From: Lytechinus variegatus
Lineage: Eukaryota > Echinodermata > Echinoidea > Temnopleuroida > Toxopneustidae
DNA: 64,000 nt
Reading direction: 5' to 3'
NCBI RefSeq assembly: GCF_018143015.1
Contig: NC_054752.1
Coordinates: 4,637,216 to 4,701,215 of the forward strand
Shown piece by piece: positions 1 to 10,764 of the stretch. The position numbers were made by a program, and so were the translations under genes. Every line of letters starts with the position of its first letter. Positions within the stretch are counted from its first letter, which is position 1. A model generated the notes under the pieces. The model ran no database searches. It was not told where the DNA came from and was given only the letters and a program-made list of their open reading frames with translations.

Positions 1-408
1 AATGAGAAAGTTATGCGCATTTGAAAATTGCAATCACTAATGCTATGGAGATCCTCCCATTGGCAGTGCAACAAGGATGTGTGATGTCACATGTGAACAA
101 CTTTCTCTTTGATGGACTACCTTCAAACTTTCGTTGATCTGTTTCTTCGATTATTCTGTATTACATGCCCTCCTATAGAAAGAACACATGATCTACTGAT
201 AGATGGGACAAAAGAGGCAATTCAAGTGAAATATATAATAGAGTAATGGGGAGAGTTGTTCACAAGTGACATCACACATCTTTGCCACATTGCCAATTTG
301 AAGATCTCTATAGCATTAGTGATCACAATAATCAAATGCTTATGACTTTCTCATTATTTGTCCAATTTTTTTCAAACTTTCGTTGATCTGTTTCTTCGAT
401 TATTCTGT
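1..408. repeat. Foldback repeat with direct-repeat flank (left side cut by window)
   Basis: The segment 1 to about 118 is an imperfect inverted copy of about 245-355 (AATGAGAAAGTTATG against CATGACTTTCTCATT-type ends). A 38-bp direct repeat, containing CTTTCGTTGATCTGTTTC, occurs at 122-159 and 371-408. No coding signal; the dynein gene continues across it as intron. Confidence 0.65.
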
Positions 409-744
409 TTTCACGCAAGCTATCTTGTTCCAAAGGTATCATTTTCCTTTAATATCAGACCATTACATGTAAAGCATGTGAGTGAATTGAATTGAGATAA
501 ATACAGTTTTATTTATTCAACATCTTTGTTAAAAAACTTGAAGAACAACAAGATCATATATAAGACAATGTATAAAGGTACTCAACAGTGTATGTATGTC
601 AAGGAAGGAATCAAGCTTTATTTTGCAATGAGAATAAAATTCAAATACATCATTTCATAAAACTATAAATAAAATAAATGAGTGGGGAATGTCATTGGTT
701 TCCCTTATTTACATACCATTAGCATAAACTGCATTTTAAATTAA

Positions 745-842
745 GTGAAATTTGAAAATGTCAGAAATTTCTCATTTTACATCTGTTATGATAAAATTTC
801 AGCATTAAGCTTGTTTGATTTTTCTCTCTTTATTCAAATCAA
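745..842 (+). repeat. Foldback-element arm fragment
   Basis: It matches the right arm of the elements at 28661 and 51797 (TTTTACATCTGTTATGATAA... TTATTCAAATCAA). It lies in a dynein intron just downstream of exon 10 and contributes to the 51-bp tandem unit beside it. Confidence 0.6.
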
Positions 843-975
843 CTTGAATGACTTACTGGAAGAATTTGACTTTTCTATCTTTATTCAAATCAGCATGAAT
901 GACTTACTGGAAGAATTTGATTTTTCTATCTTTATTCAAATCAGCTTGAATGACTTACTGGAAGAATTTGTTGAG
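820..975. repeat. 51-bp tandem repeat spanning a splice donor (3 units)
   Basis: Three units spaced exactly 51 bp apart each carry the exon 10 tail plus its donor (minus strand AAATTCTTCCA then GTAAGTC; GT at 958-957, 907-906 and 856-855), joined to a piece of the neighbouring foldback arm. Confidence 0.85.
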
Positions 976-1042
976 GATGACCTGACCAGTTTTGTACATC
1001 ATTTTAGTCCTATGCTCGAATTCAGGAAGTGTGAAGCAATGG
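959..1042 (-). CDS. Dynein heavy chain coding exon 10
   Basis: It follows ...TTTTTTCAG and reads HCFTLPEFEHRTKMMYKTG then QVILNKFF, ending at CA before GTAAGTC. The last 11 bases and the donor are repeated twice more downstream in 51-bp units. Later exons are outside the window. Confidence 0.75.
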
Positions 1043-4000
1043 CTGAAAAAAGAATGAGAGATGCTCGATTTTAGTTAAACATTAATAAAGATAACATATG
1101 AAATAAATTACATCTTAAATGCTGAATAATCACAAAACATTTAATGGTGAATATCATTTACCACAAGAAATGATCATCAGTCTTTCTTTAAATTATTCTT
1201 ACCTTCAGAGCTCCCAGCTTTTCAAGAAAACAAAAGTCCCTGATGAAGTTTAAAAGTTCCCTGATAGTCATTTAAACCCATTCCCAGTTTTGCATGTTTT
1301 CTAACTTGTTACAGTGATTTTCAGTACAAAAACAATAATGTAAATCTTGTTAGTACCATCATAACCAGTCATTCAATGGATGCTATTCTGATATGCAACA
1401 AAATATAACAGAGTCTGACAACCGTGCTTTTGACTTTTCGGCTAATCAAAATTCCCTGATTTTTCCCTCATTTGAGGCATTTTCCCTTGATTTTAAGGTA
1501 TTTTTTAGAGTTATTCCTGATTTTTTCCTGACTGAAAAAAAGTAAAATAATTTTCCCTGATTTCCCTGAGGGGCTTGGAAAACCTGACCTTATGAAGAGC
1601 TTTATGAAACAGCCCACTGTGGAAGCATACATAAGCATGGTATAAAATGAAGTAATGTATGTAGGACAACTTACTCTAGCTCCAGGGGGAGAAAGCGTAC
1701 AGTACCAAGCTCCTGGAGGAGCTTAGAGACCTGAATAGAGGCGGCTCCGAACCCTGGCACAGCTAGCAGGAGAGTATCATGGACCTTCTTACGGATGTTA
1801 CAAAACTCCTGATGCTTCTGACCAGATCTCCATCTAAAAAAAGCAACCAAGATAATTATACTTCCTTACATAATACTATAGTAGTTTACGGCACACAATG
1901 TGAAAAGTCTCCTGAAGATAGACAGTCAACCTGCCCGAAACGTCAAGTCTACTCTCCCGCTACTACTTCATTTTGCTGACTCAAGCCAGCCTCCTCTCAT
2001 CTACACGTACTCAAGCGTTCTACTCAAGCCTGCCTTCTTCTCAGCTTTCCACTCCTTCTGGTTTACAGTCCTTTTGGGAACTACACTAATTTTGAAAAGA
2101 ATGATTTACTTTCAAGCCCCAACTTTCTCGCCTTTCCATTTCTATCCACTTTTTTTACCTCAGTCCCTCTAGGACTTTACACATGTTGACCCGAAAACCA
2201 CTTCTCTGATTGTTCACACCACCATGCAAACCTTCAAACATCATCTAATAATGATAATGATAACAATAACGTCATCATCAATAATGATGGACATTTATAT
2301 AGCGCCATCTACGTGTACATGTATCTAGAAATAATCCATTCCGAGAAACGCTATTTTCATTACCCCAGCTTTAGCTCGAGCAGCCTTCCAGCGCTCAGTG
2401 CATTCAAGGAATTAATCCTCACAAGTACTTGATTTATGCAGAAGAAATCTAAGTCAAAGTCTCAAAAAAATAAGGAGAAAATTATGCCTCAAGTTTGGGG
2501 CTCACTCAGGCATGAGATGTGCACACTGTGTAATCTCAATGAAATTTCAAAGCAGTCTGAAGAAACTGTGTCAAAGAAACTCTTGCATCTTGTTTTCTAT
2601 CCAACTACTAATTGAAATTTTAGCAATATGAAAGAAATGAATGACTCTATAAAAATAATGCCAAATTTTACCCAGAGTAGCCACTTCAGTTCTGTAAACT
2701 GTTCTACCAGCAGGCCCTGTATAACATGTTATTATTGCCCCGGATTTAGCAAAGGCGACCTTGATCTCAACAAATTTCTTCCCACGGGGTACCTATTCAC
2801 CTCACCTGGGTTGAGAGCAGCACAATGTGGGTAAATTTATTGCTGCAGGAAAACACGCCATGGCTTGCATTCTACACCCACATCCCTCTGATAGAGAGAC
2901 GACAGTCGTAACAACTAGACCATGACACCCCCTTTCTGATAAAGTAATATTTTATTTTCTACTTGTTGGATACCAAATCATTATTTGGGCCATTTATGGA
3001 GACCTTCCCTGGCGACCTGTTGGTGGTTTTGGGGTGGCGGGTCACATATCAATTTTGACTTCGGGATCCAATTACACGAAGGTTAGTGACTAATCGTATG
3101 CTTGATTTTCACGATTGATTGTACATTGTAGTCAATGCAATCAATCGTAGAAAAGTGTTCTACGATGATTGCTAGGCTTTGTGTTACGGGCCCCAGATGT
3201 GTCCCACTCACCTGTTGAACGTCTTCCTCAGTAGATTATACTTGAAGAATGGGATCTTCGTCAGGATGCCCCACAAGACGGCCTCTCTGTGCCAGTCATA
3301 CAGGTTCATACTCTCCGCAGGCTGACCTCTGACCTTGTGCATGATCCCAAAGCAAGACACAATCCAGTGTTCCTCAGGGTTGGCCTTGTGTTTAGGAACG
3401 ACGGTCAGCTCGTACGGCATGAAGTGGCGCGTCGGAGTACGATTCAGGTAGATGAACTTGGCGTTGCCAAGGTGACGGCCTTTGCCGAACATCTCCACGA
3501 CCTCTTTGCCTGTTAGCGGGATATCCTCACTTAGTTCCTAAAGTGGAGAACAATGCAAAAGATCTGTTTGTACAGCAACATCCATGTCTTTGAAAAATTC
3601 CACCGGTACAGGCAGGTTTTCTAAGGACATCCAGTCACCTAGGCCAGGGAACCATTCGTTATCAGTGACAACCCGAGTGAAATCATTGGTTTTGATTGGT
3701 GGAGAAGCCCATTGAAATGCCATTGCATTGTGACTTGTCATTGACACCATCTTTTAGGAACCAGGGACCTAATGCCATTCTTAGACTGCAAATTGCTTCT
3801 TCAAAGTATGAAAATTTTTCAATTCATATGAAGTTAGGTACTAATGGAGGGGGGATGTAACTTACTGATTCAGCATCCTCACTGACAGCCAGATCTTCCT
3901 GGCGTAGAGGGAGCCCTTCTGATTTCCACGAGGAGTCCGGGAGTCTTGGAGGGGGTGCTGGGATACGAGGGGAAGGTTTCTTATCGTTGAGATCAATGTT

Positions 4001-7000
4001 CATGGCTGCTGCTGTCATACCCAGGCCTTCACTCCACACAGCTTCATCTGTAGAGGGAAAGTTGTAGCAAGAAACATCACTTGATTCGGTGGATTCACAA
4101 TACGACACGCCACTATCGGTTGCAGCGGACCATACACAAATGCACTCATACATTTTACTGCGCTTGCGTTTGGTATCATAATTATTACTACCCCGGTATA
4201 TGGGCACTTAAGCATTCAAGGAATTCACCCCTACTGGGTACTCATTCACCTCACCTGGGTTGAGTGCATATTAAAATCTATTGGAATTGCAATACAGGAA
4301 AGAAAATTAAAAAGTCCATATATATGTAGAGTTGGCATCCTTAATTGTGAAAAATCCTTTTATTTATTTATATCCAATTTACAAGCCCAAAACCCTGTTT
4401 TTCTTTAAAATTTTGTAAAAAAATACAATTCACCATTCTTAGAAGTTCAAAAAATCCTGTTTCGAGGGCAAAAATCCTGTTTAGCGTCACTTTCCCCTTG
4501 AAATTCCTACTAAATAGGATAAAATCATACAAATTGGCAGCTCTGCAAAAATATATTATGCACATGTAGGACAGCCTTACAAAGTCAGATGCTAAATGAT
4601 AGTGTTACTCACGTCTGGTGGTTTCCATGACGACCGATGGGAGGACCTCCCGTATGTGACCCAGGTTAATGCCTCTCGGGGTGTGCTTCTCCTCATCTCC
4701 CTGATAAAAAAGATTTGTGTGATGAGTAAACAAGGGAATCACATACATGTGATACAGATCGTGAAGGGCATTAGTCAAGCCTGGCTCGCACCTTTGCATT
4801 TCATAAGCTGCGTAAGATGAAAACATCAATACGCAGCTTAAAGGTAAAAGTAGTTCTAGCAACCAATTATTTCATGAGGAAGTCCTGTCAATCAAGGTAA
4901 ATTGTCACCATATAACCATATATCTTGATCAGGTACATTGATGTAAACTTATCCTTGTGAAATCATGAAATCTCAGCTAAAAACCGATAATTCTGATGAT
5001 CACTACACAAAAAAGGATATATGGGAGAGTGTATTAGTATTGCTTGGAAAAATAACCAACATTTGATGGAATTCCATGCTTATGTTGCTAATTTCTCAGC
5101 AATTACACATTTTCTTCAAAAGCCATTTGGCACAATTTTTTTTATTTATAAACGTATACAAACACTTGGGTGGTAATTTTACTGGATTCTGTATGTTCTC
5201 AATTTTAGATCGTTACCACAACTGGTAGTAATAATAATAATAATAATAATCCGCTTTATATAGCGCTTAATCCATCGGAACGACGTTTCTAAGCGCTTTA
5301 CAGATATATTATTACCCGGTCATCGGATTCAATCAGTCATTCCCGCACACAATGTGTGCACATACTCCACTCCCTGGGTAGTAATCTTTTAATACATCAC
5401 ACTCCGCAGCCAAATATTTGGTTGCAATCACACTCCTGACTGCGAGTTTATAATACAGAATTCCACGCAGTGAAGAGGAGTGATGCCAGATAAAGCAAGG
5501 TAAGCTGAGGTAGATCGAGCGCTATTGCTACGTGAGTACCTTAGTAAGCCCCTCACCGTTGCTCGTCCAGTCTTGCTCGGATTCGCTGGTGGTCAGTCAT
5601 CTTCACTATGGATTTTAGTTGCATTCAGTTGTGCATGTTATTTAAAAAATTTCAAACTACCAAACTAGAACACAAGGCATCTACATCAGTCTGCATATTG
5701 ACCTCATATTAGTTTGTTTCATTGTATTGTGTAGTGCTGTTCTGCATTCAGGTAATCCGCAGCTGAATGCAAACACGAAATGCACAGGTGTGGGTCAGGC
5801 TTAAGAATTGCGTGCAGCACAAGGTTACTTTGGACCAATTTTCATCTCCTCTTACAAAATGACTAAATGGCTTTAAAGAGAAATTCCAGTAGTTGCAGTA
5901 AAACACTGATTTCATGAGAAAGTCTGTAAAACAAGGCTTAATTGTTAGTATATCATCGAGGATCTAGATCTGGTACAGTTACATAATCTGAACTTTGTGA
6001 AAACTTGAAATCTACGCTGAAAAATGTTCAGACTGAAGATCCCCTACACAGATAAGCGCACGTGGGACAGTGTATAATTATTGCTTCGAATGTCGGGCCC
6101 GACGCTCTACCCGAATCCTGTGCTTATTTGCTGATTTCTCAGCAATTACACAATTTCTTCCAGAATCCTTTGGCACACACGTTTTATTTATACAAACAGA
6201 CACTTTGGTGGTCATTTCATTGGATTCTGTACGAACTCATTCTGATATCGTTACCAAAACTAGCATTTACCTTCAAGGTTATCGCACACCTCACACCTCT
6301 ACGACCCAATTTGGGAATAAAACGTAGTAGACTTTGATACTAATATCGAGACATGGAATATCTTACTGTGTCATGTTCGATATTGTCATACGAATACCTA
6401 TTTTTAAATCTGTGATTAAGCTATCATCCTTATTAGAATAAAATTTCTAGTCGTAATAAGGTCATGACAGCAATCATATGATTGGCTATGATTTTTAATA
6501 ATTTGGCCTTTACTCCAAAATAAAAGCTCACAATCATCCAAAGTTGTTATATTACTATTTTATCAGTTAGTTTTGACCTAATTAATATACTCTTTATTCA
6601 CATTGAAGAAAATGAGCAAATTGCGACTTGTTCCGAAAATTGGATCGTGGACCAAACGTAAGGTGTGCAGTGGACTTACAGGTCGCTCCAGTGTATAAGG
6701 GTCTGCTCCATCTGGAAGGGACATTGAGAGGGGGTTGTATCTCGGGGAGGAGCCATTGGGTGTCCGAGCGGGAGTCAAAGGGTTCCGGTAATCCTTGGCA
6801 TCTCCTCCAGTAGATTTCAAAGCAAGTACAGCCTGTCACAAAAAAAAATTTAAAATGCCTAAGGGGATGTTGAAAGAAAATATTTGCAATCAATTGCAAA
6901 TATTCTTTTACAATTTTACAACTTTAGCTGTAGCAATGAGATCAAACTCCAAGGTGTTTCAATCACTAATTTGCAATTAACTGCAAGACATATGATTGAT

Positions 7001-10000
7001 TTAGGGACCAAAAATAGACTTGCAATTGATCTTAAGTTTCTTGCAACACCCTATTAGTGTCATTTCAAGTAGTAAACCTATTGAATAGGGGGTGATCTTT
7101 TGTGCCCCCCCCCCCCAAAAAAAAAACACACATTTATAGGACGTAAATAACTCCCTGCCTGTGAATCAATGCACCAAATCGCACAATAAGCTTAACCAAT
7201 GAATAAAATACCAAATTGCTCTGATTGCTAGCTACAGTGAGGTCTGTCTTAACTGCCCCCCCCCCATGTAAAGAGGTGAAATGTAGATATTTCACCTTTC
7301 AGGGATTTTTTTCCTTTTGTCAAAAGGTTGACAAAATGGCATGACGCTGATGTTTTCTGCAGTCGTCTGAACAATAAAACATATTGACTCAGCCCTATAA
7401 CAGGGGCTGTGGAACTAGAGGAAAGAAGGCACTAGTTCTCCCACTTTTAATAACAATAATAATCCGCTTTTATTTAGTGCTTAATACATCGGACCGAGGT
7501 GTCTAAGCGCTTTACGGATATATTATTATTACAGATATATATTATTTCTTCAAAAACACGAAGATTACCCAGTTTCCGCATGATCAGCACCCCCCCCTTT
7601 CAACTGTTCCACGGCCCCTGTACGAATATAATAATAATTACAATTTAACAATAAGTATTAAACGCCGATACAAAATTTCGGCCCATTTCACACACAAAAA
7701 AATAAATCATTGAACTGGCAAGATTACCTTGGGGAAGAGGTTGGCCAATAAGTCATCAAGATCTGATCCCGCAGTCGGAGTGGTGTACTGTCTGGTTTGA
7801 TAATACGTTCTGTTCACATAGTGCCTCAGCTGGAAATGGACAATTATAGGATACATCAGGCAATGCTTGAAGGTGTGCATGGTGGTAAGAACAATAGCGG
7901 AAGTGGTTTGCGGTACACCATGAGGAAAGTCCTAGAAAGGACTAAGAAAAGAGGATTGAGGTACAAGCGAATGGAAAGGAAAGAAAGTGGAGGTTCGAAA
8001 AGATTCTTCTCGAAACAGAGTTTAGACCTTAAAATGATTGTGGAGGTAGTGGTGGTGGTGGTGGTGTTGGTGGTGATGATAATGATTGTGATGGTGACGA
8101 TGATGATCATAATTGAGAAAGTAATGGTGGTAATGATGATGACAGAGCTGCCAAGTTGTATTTTGCATTTTCAGTATTCTTATCCCCCAAAATCAGTATT
8201 TTGACCAAAAAATCTGTATTTTTACCATGAGATAAATATGCATGCATAATGGCAAAGTTCGATCACTTCTTACATTATTTTGTGCCCCACACCGTCGCAC
8301 ACGTACACGAGACCGAAAGCTTCAGTCTAGATTTTGGTTGTTCCGCTGAACTGCGTTGGCTGACTCACCAATACATAGACTGAAGAATTTGGAGGCCCGT
8401 ACGTACAGACAACGTATTAGCAGTAACGTTAGATCTAACATTCGACGGTAACCTGTTTTTTTTCGATCGTTTTTTGCACATAAAATCATAAAATATCACA
8501 TTATGAAAAAGAAATTGCATCCATATTTACGGAAAATGTATGAAATTCAGAAATATCGTACCTTAGACCGCAGTTACGGCTAATTCGTTTCAAATTATGA
8601 TCGAAACATCGTCATCTTCGATCCTTCCGTCGGTCAACGTAAGTTGCCATCTTGGATGACGTCATCATCCTTACAGACGTATTTACCAGTCGCAAAATAT
8701 CGCGATTTGAGCCGCTGCTTTGCGCTTTTAAACTACGTGCGTGCGCTCGGAACTTGTCACCCGCATTGATTCGCCAGGATATCGAAAATTCTAATCGGAA
8801 AGCCTTGATGAAAGCATAACTCATTGAACGTAGAGGGCAGCAAAAGGAATACCTTTTCTTCTCTAATTTGTTTTTTCCTGTATTTTATCATGAAAAAGCG
8901 TACTGCCGTATTTTAAATTGATTTCCGTATGAAATACGGAAAAATCGTACTACTTGGCAGCTCTGTAATGATCATCAAAATAGCGATGGACATTCCACAG
9001 ATGATAATGATGACAACAATGTAGATAGTGATGATGATTTTGGAGATTTATAAAACTGTCTTTTACAGGAGTAATACTTGCCTGGTCATCATCCTGTAGG
9101 TAATGTGAATAAGGCAAGCAAATCCTCAAAACCTCAGCAAGATACAGCCACTGGTGCCGACTAAAAGAGAAATAAAAATGAATAAGAAATGCTAAAAGGA
9201 TCTTGATCAAAATAATTTTTAAACAGGCCAAAGAAATCTAACCTCATCATCAGCCTGAAAAAGTATAGACAGAGTCAGGGGCTGATCCAGGATTTTCCAA
9301 AGGGTGGGGGCACATTTTCCTGAGGAAAAATTTGACAAGCAAAAAAAGAAAAAAAAAGGTTTTCAACAAAAAAAATATAAGGACATTCTGTCCACCAAAA
9401 GAATTTGACAAGCAAAAAAAGGGGTCTTCACTTTCAAAAGGGGGGCACAGTTCTCGTTTAACAGCATTTTTACATAACAAAATTTAATTGTGCCTCTCAA
9501 AGGGGGGGTGGGAGAAGGGCAAGCTGTGCCTCCCCCGCCCCTGATCTGCCAGTGGACAGAGTAACTGGTATGTGATTCACATTAAAATTCAATTATACAA
9601 GAGAAATTACTTAATAGTAACTCAATTCCCAATTTACTACAGAACTTTTTTAATCTTGTAATCTACGAGTACTATGCCTATAATTTTAAGGCTGAGGATA
9701 AGGTTTGATCACTTTGAAACATGGTCAGCTTACTGAAAGGTTATTTTCCGAAACTATTGTATAACCCCCCCCCCCCCGAATTGTATGATGTCTTGGATTT
9801 ACATCCATGTATACGCCATCATTATTTTTGTCTTCAAGTCAATATTGTGTGATGGACTACTTTTTCATCCCCCCTCCCCCCCCCTCCTCACTTGAATAGT
9901 ATGATGTCATGGATTTATGCCCACGTACATGTATGTTCCATTCATTGCTTTTTGTTTTCAGATTAGTATTTAGTTGTTCTTTTTCTCATTACCTATTCCT

Positions 10001-10764
10001 TTGTAGCGCTGATATGAACACAGCACTGAGTTCGGTGATCAGATCATTGATCAGAGAATTGTCCGGCCGTTCACCCCTCTCTTCATGCAGGTTAATGTCC
10101 TTCCTGACGTCCAAAGCCCACGTAGACGAGAGCAGCTTAGGGTCCGCATACCTGGAGGAATCGGAATTCAGAAATCAACAAATAATTGTCAAAGCAAGTT
10201 TACAAGGAGATCTTCTCCAATTATCTTGTTCATATTAACTCAATTACATTAAGCAGAAGTGATGATATACATGTAGTTAAAATGCATCAATGATTATAGA
10301 AAATAAATGGGCTGCTGAGGATGAAGCCGGGGTATTTGAAAGCAAAGGGGAATATTTAAGCATAGCATACAGTAGCACTTCCTCTTTCTTATCTCCTATT
10401 TTCTTTTCATCATTTGAAACATTACGGGGTAGTACCCCACCCCCCCCCCCCCCCGAATGAATGGGCTTTATTTAGCTCTTGGATTTTAATTTTCAGCTTT
10501 GCAAGTTTAACGATATAAAAGCTTTGGTTGGCTTTAAGTAGTTGATGAGAAAATTCATAGTATGACATCAATGAGGTTCTTAACAGTGGACAGAAATCAA
10601 CTAAAAATGAATTCACATTTAAAAAATGAAAAGCTAAAAGCTGGATTTTCTGTAGCATATACTTACTTGGAGATGTGAGCATGTGGCGTCTTTGCAGGTG
10701 TTTGCTGGGAGTCTTTTAAGAGAGGTATCACACGGGGAGACAGCGGCTGCTTAAGAGACGACAT
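959..10764 (-). CDS. Axonemal dynein heavy chain, N-terminal part (10 exons, gene continues off left edge)
   Basis: The product would be the force-generating heavy chain of a ciliary or flagellar dynein arm; only the N-terminal tail is in this window. Ten minus-strand exons join in frame: 10764-10667, 10151-9993, 9160-9082, 7829-7728, 6832-6680, 4700-4613, 4047-3866, 3537-3212, 1833-1675 and 1042-959, giving 476 codons plus two bases. Residues about 300-400 contain the pattern seen early in DNAH6-like tails: NAKFIYLNR, then MPYELTVVP, LYDWHREA, LTKIPFFKYNLLRKTFNRW, and later FTLPEFEHR. The first 290 residues are Ser/Pro-rich and weakly conserved. The start is the first ATG of an open exon (MSSLKQPLSPRV). 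The motor domain is not in view. I cannot name the subfamily from the tail alone; DNAH14-like and DNAH6-like are the leading options. Family assignment rests on recalled patterns, not on a search. Confidence 0.8.
1204..1590. repeat. Dispersed repeat, TTCCCTGAT-rich family
   Basis: Shares long stretches with 38655-39065, for example AAACCCATTCCCAGTTTTGC and repeated TTCCCTGAT words. Non-coding, in a dynein intron. Confidence 0.7.
1675..1833 (-). CDS. Dynein heavy chain coding exon 9
   Basis: The acceptor is ...TTTTTTTAG. The frame completes Arg and continues WRSGQKHQEFCNIRKKVHD, then LLLAVPGFGAASIQVSKLLQ, which fits the Trp-containing helix after the previous exon in this family. The donor is GTAAGT. 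Confidence 0.8.
2690..2935 (-). repeat. tRNA-derived SINE (family 2), antisense
   Basis: Read on the minus strand, it begins with a tRNA-like head (A-box region TGGTCTAGTTGTT; diverged B box) and then the tail CCATGGCGTG...CCCAGGTGAGGTGAATAGG. Other copies: 36935-37150, 41620-41785, 44085-44290, with a tail fragment at 4195-4275. Confidence 0.65.
3212..3537 (-). CDS. Dynein heavy chain coding exon 8 (most diagnostic exon)
   Basis: At 326 bp this is the longest exon of the gene. It encodes the conserved tail segment with NAKFIYLNR, MPYELTVVPK and LTKIPFFKYNLLRKTF, the pattern used to call the dynein heavy chain family. The donor is GTGAGT, leaving two bases of an Arg codon. Confidence 0.85.
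3866..4047 (-). CDS. Dynein heavy chain coding exon 7
   Basis: The acceptor follows a pyrimidine tract (...CCCTCTACAG) and the donor is GTAAGT. The frame reads EAVWSEGLGMTAAAMNIDL and a proline-rich stretch (SPRIPAPPPRLPD). Confidence 0.8.
4613..4700 (-). CDS. Dynein heavy chain coding exon 6
   Basis: It reads GDEEKHTPRGINLGHIREVL and ends with one base of a split codon before GTGAGT; the acceptor is ...TTTATCAG. Confidence 0.75.
4870..5222. repeat. Dispersed repeat, about 370 bp, copy 1
   Basis: Co-linear with 5878-6262: shared words include TTTCTCAGCAATTACACA, TTTGGCACA, GTGGGA/GGAGAGTGTATTA and ACTGGATTCTGTA. A more diverged antisense copy lies at about 39840-40010. In a dynein intron. 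Confidence 0.65.
5228..5475. repeat. Dispersed repeat with (TAA)n head
   Basis: (AATAAT)n runs into CCGCTTTATATAGCGCTTAA and CTAAGCGCTTTACAGATATA. The start of the same repeat recurs at 7448-7545. It resembles a short interspersed element; I see no clear tRNA boxes. Confidence 0.55.
5878..6262. repeat. Dispersed repeat, about 370 bp, copy 2
   Basis: Second copy of the 4870-5222 repeat, same orientation and directly upstream of the MITE at 6236-6678. Confidence 0.65.
6236..6678. mobile_element. MITE abutting dynein exon 5 donor
   Basis: Terminal inverted repeats of the type AAG(G/T)CCACTGCACACCTTACG with an AT-rich middle. A second copy is at 62386-62795 (AAGGCCACCGCACACCTTAC at its left end). 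The right end here reads into the exon 5 donor. Confidence 0.65.
6680..6832 (-). CDS. Dynein heavy chain coding exon 5
   Basis: It has 51 codons in phase 0, rich in Pro and Ser (LTPARTPNGSSPRYNPLS). The donor GTAAGT is directly against the end of a MITE (see 6236-6678). Confidence 0.75.
6849..7053. mobile_element. MITE, GGGTGTTGCAAGAAAAT family, copy 1
   Basis: The ends are GGGGATGTTGAAAGAAAATA and its inverted partner TTTCTTGCAACACCCT, with an inner palindrome TTTGCAATCAATTGCAAAT. Copy 2 is at 41957-42180. Confidence 0.7.
7728..7829 (-). CDS. Dynein heavy chain coding exon 4
   Basis: Exactly 34 codons in phase 0 (LRHYVNRTYYQTRQ ... LANLFPK), between ...TTTCCAG and GTAATC. Confidence 0.75.
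8040..8140. repeat. (GTG)n/(GAT)n microsatellite
   Basis: Imperfect GTG and GAT triplets in a dynein intron. They give long but meaningless open frames on both strands. Confidence 0.8.
8141..8968. mobile_element. Non-autonomous DNA transposon with inverted ends
   Basis: ACAGAGCTGCCAAGTTGTA at the left is inverted at the right (TACTTGGCAGCTCTGT). About 828 bp; the inner part is CpG-richer than the flanks and has no convincing protein. Superfamily not identified. Confidence 0.65.
9082..9160 (-). CDS. Dynein heavy chain coding exon 3 (GC donor)
   Basis: The exon reads RHQWLYLAEVLRICLPYSHYL and ends at CAG followed by GCAAGT, a good match to the rare GC-AG donor type. This end keeps frame with the next exon. 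A weaker GT 15 bases further on would also keep frame. Confidence 0.7.
9283..9557. mobile_element. Short repeat with GGGGCTGATCC-type inverted ends
   Basis: AGTCAGGGGCTGATCCAGGA at the left pairs with CCCGCCCCTGATCTGCC at the right. The inside is A-rich, with two copies of GACAAGCAAAAAAA. Non-coding. Confidence 0.5.
9993..10151 (-). CDS. Dynein heavy chain coding exon 2
   Basis: Acceptor ...CTCCAG and donor GTAATG bound an open frame that completes the split Lys codon and reads YADPKLLSSTWALDVRKD onward. It includes the helical segment LINDLITELSAVFISALQR. Confidence 0.8.
10667..10764 (-). CDS. Dynein heavy chain coding exon 1
   Basis: It carries the start codon at 10764 and ends before GTAAGT, leaving two bases of codon 33. 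A possible splice acceptor (AG after a T-rich run) lies about 19 bases before the ATG, so the 5' UTR is probably split. Confidence 0.75.

Noticed and set aside
745-1074. 109-residue plus-strand open frame with an internal repeat
   Set aside because: It runs antisense to dynein exon 10. The repeat is the 51-bp tandem unit (a multiple of three), so the open frame is a by-product.
7797-8204. Plus-strand frame rich in Val and Met, and the Thr-rich minus-strand frame opposite it
   Set aside because: Both are translations of the GTG/GAT microsatellite.
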